Positions 41,468 to 47,152 of a stretch of 47,152 nt of DNA are shown in pieces. Origin of the DNA: Erysipelotrichaceae bacterium (GTDB lineage Bacteria; Bacillota_I; Bacilli_A; Erysipelotrichales; Erysipelotrichaceae); the NCBI GenBank assembly GCA_031272515.1, contig JAISTR010000022.1, positions 1 through 47,152 on the forward strand, given 5' to 3'. Each line of letters opens with the position of its first letter. Positions within the stretch are counted from its first letter, which is position 1. Under the pieces are notes generated by a model, which made no database searches, was not told the DNA's origin, and was given only the letters and a program-made list of their open reading frames with translations. Position numbers and translations under genes: made by a program.

Positions 41468-41872
41468 ATGAAGCTGTTTATCGCCTCACACGGTCATTTG
41501 GCCAGCGGTTTTGAATCGTCTTTGCGGATTCTTTGCGGACAAGCGGAAAATTTCACGGTATACGATGCCTATTTGGATGAAAGCACACTGCCGGATGCTT
41601 TGGATGCTTTTTTTGCGGATGTGCCTGAGTCCGAGGAAGTGCTTTTGTTAAGCGACTTATATGGCGGCAGTGTCAATACGGCGATGGTGCCCTGGCTAAA
41701 GCGCCCCCACACCCGCTTGGTTGCCGGCGTGAACCTGGCTTTGGTGCTGGAGCTGGCAGTCCGAAAGTCCCTGGATGATCGTGAGCTCAAAGATCTCATT
41801 GAGCAGGCGCGGGCAGCGATGGTATTGGTGGAAGTGGATGATTCTCCCGTAATACAAGAGGAGTTCTTTTAA
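41468..41872 (+). CDS. PTS IIA component, mannose family
   Basis: Cytoplasmic phosphocarrier that takes phosphate from HPr and passes it to IIB. The product is 134 aa from ATG 41468 (GAGGGAG upstream; the frame is open 11 codons earlier without a ribosome site). The phosphorylated His is His8 in IASHGHLASG, and the SDLYGGS loop typical of the ManX fold lies near residue 62. It is the first of four consecutive PTS genes, IIA-IIB-IIC-IID, the complete mannose-family set. Confidence 0.93.
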   Translation: MKLFIASHGHLASGFESSLRILCGQAENFTVYDAYLDESTLPDALDAFFADVPESEEVLLLSDLYGGSVNTAMVPWLKRPHTRLVAGVNLALVLELAVRKSLDDRELKDLIEQARAAMVLVEVDDSPVIQEEFF

Positions 41873-41885
41873 AGGAGGAGTAAAT

Positions 41886-42380
41886 ATGATTAAAATGCTG
41901 CGTTTGGATGAACGTCTGATTCACGGCCAGATTGCCATCAAGTGGTCCCGGCATTTGAGTGTCGATCGCATCATCGTTGCCAACGATGAGGCCGCTGGCA
42001 ATGCCCTGATTCAGAAATCGCTGATGATGGCGGCACCGCCGACCTGCAAGACCGCCATCAAGAGTGTGGATGAGGCGGTTGTGCTGTTGAATGACCCGCG
42101 CTGTGAACCGCTCAAGATTCTGATCATCGTCTCACAGATTGCGGATGTGCAGAAAATTATTGACCAGGTTAAAGGGATTCCGGTGATTCAGGTGGGCAAC
42201 TACGGCCGTTTGGTGCCAAAGCTTGTCGACCAGCAGCGGGAGACTTTTGCCCCCAACCTCTATGCGTATCCCTATGAAGTGGATGCGTTTATGAAGTTGA
42301 TTGCTTCAGGAATCGAATGCATTTATCAGACCACACCGGAAGACGCCCCGGTGAGCCTGAAAAATGCCTTGCATCGATAG
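41886..42380 (+). CDS. PTS IIB component, mannose family
   Basis: A 164-aa cytoplasmic domain that phosphorylates the incoming sugar. The active His is His13 in RLDERLIHGQ, the family signature. AAAGGAGGAG precedes the ATG and the IIA stop is 13 bp upstream. A CPYEVDAF-like end is present without Cys (YAYPYEVDAF). Members of this family often carry N-acetylated amino sugars, mannose or sorbose; specificity cannot be read from IIB alone. Confidence 0.95.
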   Translation: MIKMLRLDERLIHGQIAIKWSRHLSVDRIIVANDEAAGNALIQKSLMMAAPPTCKTAIKSVDEAVVLLNDPRCEPLKILIIVSQIADVQKIIDQVKGIPVIQVGNYGRLVPKLVDQQRETFAPNLYAYPYEVDAFMKLIASGIECIYQTTPEDAPVSLKNALHR

Positions 42381-42392
42381 AAAGGAGACTTT

Positions 42393-43187
42393 ATGTCTGT
42401 AACAACTGCATTGATTGTGGCTTTTGTGTATGTAGTTATTTACAATCTGGACAACCTGTGGCTGTCCTGGCAGTGCCTGAGCCGGCCGATTGTCATCGCT
42501 CCGGTTGCCGGCCTGTTTCTGGGTGACTTCCGCACCGGTATCATCATGGGGGCCGGATTGGAATCCATCTTCATGGGCATTTCCGCAATTGGCGGCAGTA
42601 TTCCTGCCGACCCGACCACCGCGTCGATCGTTGCGGTCGCCTATGCGATTACCTCGGGAGGGGATATGGAGACCGGCTTGGCCATCGCTTTGCCCATCGG
42701 TACCCTGATGACTTCCTTCTCCGGAATTTTAATGCCATTTTTCTCCTCGCTGGCCGCGTATTGGGAAAAGCTGGCAACTTCTGGCAACATCAAGAACTTT
42801 ACCTGGCAGGTCATCGTCGTTGGCAACTGCCAAACCCTGATCAGCGGGGCGATTCTGTTTGTTGGTCTGGCCTATGGCGTCTCAGGCCTCAGTTCGCTGC
42901 TGGGCAGTTTGCCAGCCTGGGTACTCACCGGTCTGGGTGCTGCCACCAGCATGATGCTGGCGGTCGGATTTGCCATTTTGACCTCGATGATCTGGTCGGG
43001 GGAAATCGGCATCTTCTTCTTTGTCGGCTATATCCTGGCCCGCTTTGTCGGTCTGGGTTCGCTGCAAATCGCCTTATTGGGTGCTGCGATTGCAATTACC
43101 ATGTTCTTTAGTGAAAAGCGGATTATCGATTTGAAGAACTCCCTGGATTCTTCCGCTTCCGCCTCGAAAGGAGATGACTTCTTCTAA
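42393..43187 (+). CDS. PTS IIC component, mannose family
   Basis: A 264-aa integral membrane subunit that with IID forms the sugar channel. Multiple hydrophobic helices and the signature GLESIFMGISAIGGSIPADP (residues ~55-74) are present, with the short hydrophilic tail after residue ~245. GAAAGGAG lies before the ATG. The stop shares one base with the IID start (TAATG). Confidence 0.95.
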   Translation: MSVTTALIVAFVYVVIYNLDNLWLSWQCLSRPIVIAPVAGLFLGDFRTGIIMGAGLESIFMGISAIGGSIPADPTTASIVAVAYAITSGGDMETGLAIALPIGTLMTSFSGILMPFFSSLAAYWEKLATSGNIKNFTWQVIVVGNCQTLISGAILFVGLAYGVSGLSSLLGSLPAWVLTGLGAATSMMLAVGFAILTSMIWSGEIGIFFFVGYILARFVGLGSLQIALLGAAIAITMFFSEKRIIDLKNSLDSSASASKGDDFF

Positions 43188-44005
43188 TGGCAAAAACTGT
43201 ACTGAGCGCGAAGGAAAAAAGTATTCTGCATTCCATGTTTCTGCGCTCCCACCTGGTCTTTACCGCCTTTACGATGGTGAAGATGGAAGCCAATGCCTTT
43301 ACCATCTCGATGGCACCGGCGATTGAGGATCTCTACAAGGATGATCCACAGGGCAAGATTGAAGCCTACCGCCGCCATCAAAACTTCTTCAACACCCACG
43401 CCGTACCGCTTTCCTTCATCGTCGGTTTGTCCTATGCGATGGAGAAGGAACATGTCGAGAATGGCAGTGTTGATGGCAAGACGATTGAAAGCATCAAGGC
43501 AGCCCTGATGGGACCGACCGCCGGGATGTTTGACTCGATTTTCTTCAACTGCCTGCGCGTCATCGCCGCCGGGATTGCCATCGGCTTGTGCTCAGAAGGC
43601 AACATCCTGGGAACCCTGATCTTCATTTTGCTCTATGGTGTAACCCAATCGATTACCAAGTACTACTTCGTCAACTGGGGCTATATCTACGGTACCTCCT
43701 TCATCGATACCGTCTTCTCCTCCGGTCTGATGAACGCCCTGATCAAATCAGCATCGGTATTGGGGCTGATGATGGTCGGTGCGATGAGCGCCAGCTTTGT
43801 CAATGTGCCGCTCAACTGGGTCATCAGTGTCGGTCAGACCAGTGTCAATGTCGGGGAGATCTTCGATTCGATTTTCCCGGGTTTGCTGGGGATCATGCTG
43901 CTGTTCTTCTTGATCTGGCTGATCAAGAAAGGAGCCCGTCCAACCCAATTGGTTTTGGGAATTCTGGCCTTCGGTCTGTTGGGCGCCCTCATTCATATCT
44001 TTTAG
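43187..44005 (+). CDS. PTS IID component, mannose family
   Basis: A 272-aa membrane subunit partnering IIC. Hallmarks are the N-terminal cytoplasmic helices (FNTHAVPLSFIVGLSYAMEKE), the GPTAGMFDSIFFN motif in place of the more usual GPLAGIGDSI, and the C-terminal membrane helices. It overlaps IIC by one base and ends just before a strong terminator. Confidence 0.95.
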   Translation: MAKTVLSAKEKSILHSMFLRSHLVFTAFTMVKMEANAFTISMAPAIEDLYKDDPQGKIEAYRRHQNFFNTHAVPLSFIVGLSYAMEKEHVENGSVDGKTIESIKAALMGPTAGMFDSIFFNCLRVIAAGIAIGLCSEGNILGTLIFILLYGVTQSITKYYFVNWGYIYGTSFIDTVFSSGLMNALIKSASVLGLMMVGAMSASFVNVPLNWVISVGQTSVNVGEIFDSIFPGLLGIMLLFFLIWLIKKGARPTQLVLGILAFGLLGALIHIF

Positions 44006-44013
44006 ACAGTGTA

Positions 44014-44039
44014 AGAGCACCCCTGCGGGTGCTCTTTTT
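44014..44039 (+). terminator. Terminator between IID and nagA
   Basis: AGAGCACCC (44014-44022) pairs perfectly with GGGTGCTCT (44027-44035) around 4 nt; TTTTT follows. Readthrough, or the weak TACAAT box at 44044, could serve nagA, so the hairpin probably sets a lower level for the downstream enzymes. Confidence 0.88.
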
Positions 44040-44072
44040 GGCGTACAATAAAAGCGAAAGGAGAACCAATCT

Positions 44073-45254
44073 ATGATCATTCGTTGTGACAGAATTGTTG
44101 TGCCCGGAAAGATTCTGGACGGCTTTTTGGAATTTGATGAAAGCGGGATTTTGGGCTTGTATGAAAAGGATGCGGATGTAAAAGCGGACCTGGACTATTG
44201 CGGTAAGCGCATCATCCCCGGGATTTTCGACACCCACAACCACGGCGGCTTCGGCTATGTGATTGACCCGGCAGGCGAGGATATCAAGGACCAGTACCGC
44301 GGTTATCTCAAGGCGCTGGGTTCAGTTGGCGTCACCTCGATTTTCCCGACGGTGACCCGGACCATCAAAGTGGCAGCCGAAGTTGCCAAAGAAAACCCAG
44401 AGGGAGCCCGGATTGTCGGCATCCACTCCGAAGGCCCCTATCTCAACCGCGTTGGCGAGAAGGGCATCGATACCGGGCATCCTGATATCAGCCTGGACAC
44501 TTTGAACCAGATGGTAAGCGATGGCGAGGGTTTATTGAAGCTGGTGGCGATTGCCCCGGAACTCCCAGGTGCCAAGGAAGCGATTGAATTTCTTGTCAGC
44601 AAGGGGATTCGGGTTGCCTATGCCCACTCCAACAATAATTACAAAGAGGCGCTGGAGTCCTTTTCGTGGGGGATTACCGTATCCACCCATACCGCCAATG
44701 TCATGAGCGGCATCCATCACCGCAATATGGGCGGTCTGGGCGCGTGTTTATTGGATGAGGACATCTGGTGTGAGGTAATCTGCGATGGCCTGCACGTTTC
44801 ACCCGAGATGCTGACGCTGATGTTTAAGGTCAAAAGCCCGCAGAAGTTTATGATGGTATCCGACAACGGCGCGATGGCAGGTGCCCCGGTGGGGCGCTAC
44901 CGCTCGTTTGGCTGGATGGATGTGACCATCGATGAGCAGGGCTTCTGCCTGAGCGATACCGGGCGTTTGTGCGGTTCCACCAAACCGGTGCTCTTTGGTA
45001 TCGGGGTGCTGGTCAACAAGGTCGGGCTGCCTTTGACGACGGTTTGTGAAATGGCCAGTGCCCATCCGGCACAGGTCTATGGACTGGATAAAAAAGGTGC
45101 ACTTTTAGCCGGGAAGGATGCGGATTTTGTCGTCATCGATGAAAACTACCAAGCCTTGGCCACCTGGCGCGAAGGCAAAAAGATTTATGACAGGGCTGTG
45201 GACACCGACCTGTTTGCGAAGGATTTCCTCAAAGAACACCTGGTTACTTTATGA
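44073..45254 (+). CDS. nagA: N-acetylglucosamine-6-phosphate deacetylase
   Basis: Removes the acetyl group from GlcNAc-6-phosphate, giving glucosamine-6-phosphate. The product is 393 aa with the amidohydrolase fold. Visible metal and catalytic sites: DTHNHGGFGY near residue 53, the Glu in HSEGPYLN near 117, His in YAHSNNNYKEA near 184, HTANVMSGIHHR near 209 and the catalytic Asp in VSDNGAMAG near 265. GAAAGGAG lies before the ATG. It overlaps the HAD gene by 4 bp. Together with the PTS it suggests uptake of an N-acetylated hexosamine; NagB is not in the window. Confidence 0.94.
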   Translation: MIIRCDRIVVPGKILDGFLEFDESGILGLYEKDADVKADLDYCGKRIIPGIFDTHNHGGFGYVIDPAGEDIKDQYRGYLKALGSVGVTSIFPTVTRTIKVAAEVAKENPEGARIVGIHSEGPYLNRVGEKGIDTGHPDISLDTLNQMVSDGEGLLKLVAIAPELPGAKEAIEFLVSKGIRVAYAHSNNNYKEALESFSWGITVSTHTANVMSGIHHRNMGGLGACLLDEDIWCEVICDGLHVSPEMLTLMFKVKSPQKFMMVSDNGAMAGAPVGRYRSFGWMDVTIDEQGFCLSDTGRLCGSTKPVLFGIGVLVNKVGLPLTTVCEMASAHPAQVYGLDKKGALLAGKDADFVVIDENYQALATWREGKKIYDRAVDTDLFAKDFLKEHLVTL

Positions 45255-46045
45255 GGTTATTTGGCTGTGATTATGACGGGACCCTGCGCATCGGGACCGT
45301 TGCCAAAGGGGATTTAGAGGCGCTTGCCCGCTTTCGTAAAGCGGGCAACCGCTTTGCGATTGTCAGCGGCCGGGGCAAGGGCATGATTTGGAAGGAACTC
45401 CAGTATTTCGGGGTCGAAGTGGATTTTTTGATTGCGGATAACGGGGCGATTATTTTTGATGAAAACGGCGATGAAATCTGGCGGTTGGACCCGGATCAAA
45501 GTGTTGTCAGACAAATCATTGACTTCGGTCTGACTTTGAAAAACACGCTGGTGGGCTTTGGTGACGGCCATGGGTTTGCGGGATTGGGTGTAAAAGAGGA
45601 AAAAATCGAGAAGCCCAATTTCAATGCGCTTTTGGACAGTGTAGAAGCCGACCCGCAGGAACTTTTGGCTCAGGGAAAAATCAATGCGATTTTACTGCGG
45701 GGAGTGCATCCTGAGGATAGCTTCAAACTCCAGCAAATGGTTCAGGAGCGCTGGGGAAAACAGGTTACAACCTGTTTGAATAACGGGACCCTGGACATCA
45801 TCGCTGCGGGTGCAAGCAAACAGGCTGCGCTAGAGTGGCTTAAGGAATACCTGCATGCCAGTGAGGTCTTAACCCTGGGCGATGGCTACAACGACATCGG
45901 CATGATTTCCGCCTTTGGCGGCTATGCCATGGAAAATGCCCCGCAAGAAGTGAAGGCCAAGGCTGCGGGAACTGTTGCCTCGGTTGCGGAATACCTTTTG
46001 AAATGGGAGAAAAACAATGAAGAAAAAACTGATTGTGGTCTGTGA
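45251..46045 (+). CDS. HAD-superfamily (Cof-type) phosphatase
   Basis: A 264-aa cytoplasmic hydrolase. Motif I is CDYDGTL (nucleophile Asp7, acid Asp9), motif II IVSGRGKG near residue 39, a type IIB cap lies in the middle, and motif IV LGDGYNDIGM lies near 212. Cof-type enzymes remove phosphate from sugar phosphates or cofactors. It overlaps nagA by 4 bp and the YdjC-type gene by 29 bp, so it acts with them, perhaps dephosphorylating an overflow sugar phosphate. Confidence 0.9.
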   Translation: MRLFGCDYDGTLRIGTVAKGDLEALARFRKAGNRFAIVSGRGKGMIWKELQYFGVEVDFLIADNGAIIFDENGDEIWRLDPDQSVVRQIIDFGLTLKNTLVGFGDGHGFAGLGVKEEKIEKPNFNALLDSVEADPQELLAQGKINAILLRGVHPEDSFKLQQMVQERWGKQVTTCLNNGTLDIIAAGASKQAALEWLKEYLHASEVLTLGDGYNDIGMISAFGGYAMENAPQEVKAKAAGTVASVAEYLLKWEKNNEEKTDCGL

Positions 46046-46817
46046 TGACTTCGGCTTCAGCATGGCGACATCCATCGGAGCCATCAAAGCTTACAACGAG
46101 GGGATTGTCACTGTACTGTCCTTGATGAGCAATATGGAGACTGCGGAATATGCTGTTAAGCTGGCGAAAGAGCACTGCCCCAAGGCCCAGATTACGCTCC
46201 ATGCGAATTTTGTGCAGGGCAAAAGCGTGGGTGATGGTTACAAAACCCTGACCAAAGAGGATGGCAGCTTTTATGGCTCCGCTTTTTGGAAAGGTGGCAA
46301 GAAGGGCTCAAAGCATTATGAAGACGGTGTGAACCCAAGTGCGGATGAGCTGGCCAAGGAGCTCAAGGCCCAGGTAATCCGCACAGAAGAGCTGACGGAC
46401 CAGCCGCTTATGCATATGGAAGGCCACTCGGTAGTCACCCGCAATATCCAAAAAGCCTTTGCGCAGGTCAATGCGTCCCTAAACATTCATTCCATGTTTT
46501 TAAGCGGGGAAACAGAGAAGTTTCACTACGCCCATGAGCTCGGCTTTGATAATGGAACCCGCTATTTTGAAATTCTGCACAGCGGCTTTACCCCGGAGCT
46601 CTTTGTACAGGATCCCTTTGGACTACTCAAATCCAAGCATGAGTACAATGTCCTGCACTTTCATCCCGGCTACCTTGATGCCTTCGTGTTTGATAACAGC
46701 TCCTTAAGGGAACCGCGGGTCCGGGATTTAGAGACCCTGACTTCCCCATTGGTGAAGGACTGGCTAGACAGCCAGGATATCGAGCTGGTGGATTTTACAG
46801 CTTTGTTGAAGAACTGA
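46017..46817 (+). CDS. YdjC/ChbG-family carbohydrate deacetylase
   Basis: A 266-aa metal-dependent deacetylase-fold enzyme. VCDDFGFS near residue 8 gives the catalytic/metal Asp pair; metal His are expected in TLHANF (~60) and MEGHSVVTRN (~130); HFHPGYLD lies near 210. ChbG removes one acetyl from chitobiose-type oligosaccharides. A second deacetylase beside NagA suggests that the imported sugar is an N-acetylated disaccharide or that two acetyl positions must be cleared. GGGAG lies before the ATG, and the start overlaps the HAD gene by 29 bp. A terminator closes the operon. Confidence 0.9.
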   Translation: MKKKLIVVCDDFGFSMATSIGAIKAYNEGIVTVLSLMSNMETAEYAVKLAKEHCPKAQITLHANFVQGKSVGDGYKTLTKEDGSFYGSAFWKGGKKGSKHYEDGVNPSADELAKELKAQVIRTEELTDQPLMHMEGHSVVTRNIQKAFAQVNASLNIHSMFLSGETEKFHYAHELGFDNGTRYFEILHSGFTPELFVQDPFGLLKSKHEYNVLHFHPGYLDAFVFDNSSLREPRVRDLETLTSPLVKDWLDSQDIELVDFTALLKN

Positions 46818-46828
46818 AATTCTAAGGC

Positions 46829-46852
46829 GGAACCGGAAGGTTCCTTTTTTTT
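46829..46852 (+). terminator. Terminator of the amino-sugar operon
   Basis: GGAACC (46829-46834) pairs with GGTTCC (46839-46844) around GGAA; eight T follow. Confidence 0.92.
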
Positions 46853-47152
46853 GATTAATCTTAATATTTCCTGTTCTTCCTACCTTCAATCCCGAAGGGC
46901 AACACCAATGCATCATGACAGCAGGATGCAGCCACCAAACCCTTCAAGATCTCCCTGCTCAGCTTCCTTCATATATTCACATACGACACAAGAGACCTGT
47001 CCAAAGAGATTTAATTGGCGTTGACAAGCCAAAAGGAACTTGATAAGGTAGCCTTAAGGGGGAACTCTACACCCATGAAAACGCAGAGGTGGAGAACCCA
47101 GGACGAGGTATTCTAAAAGCGTTTCGCAAAGTAACACTGTTGCACTTCGCAG
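46853..47152. other. Gene-free right end of the window
   Basis: No open frame with a ribosome site. One imperfect structure, TGCATC (46909) with GATGCA (46925), is seen. The last ~100 bases downstream of the promoter at 47021 are G-rich and could be a structured leader (GGGGGAACTC, GAGGTGGAGAACCC), but I cannot match it to a riboswitch class. Confidence 0.5.
47021..47049 (+). promoter_or_regulatory. Promoter reading out of the window
   Basis: Consensus TTGACA (47021-47026), a 17-bp spacer, then TAAGGT preceded by TGA (extended -10). It should drive a transcript whose gene lies beyond the right edge. Confidence 0.65.

Noticed and set aside
46853-47152. glmS ribozyme or other known riboswitch in the amino-sugar context
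   Set aside because: I could not find the conserved core of glmS or of the common riboswitch classes in this stretch.

Overview
The window is a dense, mostly forward-coding stretch of a low-oxygen Bacillota genome of moderate GC. A pyruvate:ferredoxin oxidoreductase, a SUF cluster in the Firmicutes order C-D-S-U-B, a T-box in front of leuS, a mannose-family PTS and a ferredoxin-type aldo/keto reductase suggest a fermentative gut-type anaerobe. My best guess is the Erysipelotrichia, inferred from gene style and not proven. UGA is not read as Trp. I see no insertion sequence, prophage or CRISPR array.

Layout. 1-4.0 kb: the 3' part of a very large repeat protein of unknown function. 4.1-7.6 kb: PFOR. 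7.7-8.6 kb: an AT-rich patch with one membrane protein. 8.6-13.6 kb: a glycolipid operon (glycosyltransferase, flippase-like membrane protein, and a second glycosyltransferase fused to what looks like a whole RecX protein), followed by the exoribonuclease YhaM. 13.7-16.0 kb: two amidohydrolase paralogues, the first without metal ligands. 16.0-18.3 kb, minus strand: a PrsA-type foldase, a related lipoprotein and a HIT protein. 18.4-23.6 kb: sufCDSUB and 5-formyl-THF cyclo-ligase.

23.7-27.7 kb: two overlapping WYL-domain regulators, a ~430-nt structure-rich non-coding stretch containing a perfect tRNA-like T-arm, and a slipin-type SPFH protein. This resembles the protein and RNA parts of Ro60/Y-RNA RNA-repair loci, without a Ro60 gene in the window. 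27.9-29.05 kb: two AT-rich orphan genes. 29.1-31.1 kb: a divergent class I glutamine amidotransferase and aldo/keto reductase.

31.2-31.6 kb: two tandem, homologous small RNAs. Each has its own -10 box, identical promoter geometry, a 21-bp-spaced direct repeat upstream, a covarying helix, C-rich anti-Shine-Dalgarno segments and a terminator. 31.6-34.2 kb: a NUDIX hydrolase and a YtqB/YtqA pair (both outer genes apparently leaderless), then a membrane protein. 34.2-35.0 kb: a toxin-antitoxin pair with a hybrid antitoxin and a PIN toxin. 35.1-37.8 kb: T-box and leuS. 37.9-39.4 kb: two unknown proteins. 39.4-46.8 kb: a PRD/BglG-type regulator, PTS IIA-IIB-IIC-IID, NagA, a HAD phosphatase and a YdjC/ChbG-type deacetylase, which together look like an N-acetylated amino-sugar uptake and deacetylation operon. 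The last 300 bp hold no gene but carry a good promoter for something beyond the edge.

The most promising unusual items are the tandem sRNAs, the WYL-WYL/tRNA-like RNA/slipin locus and the glycosyltransferase-RecX fusion.
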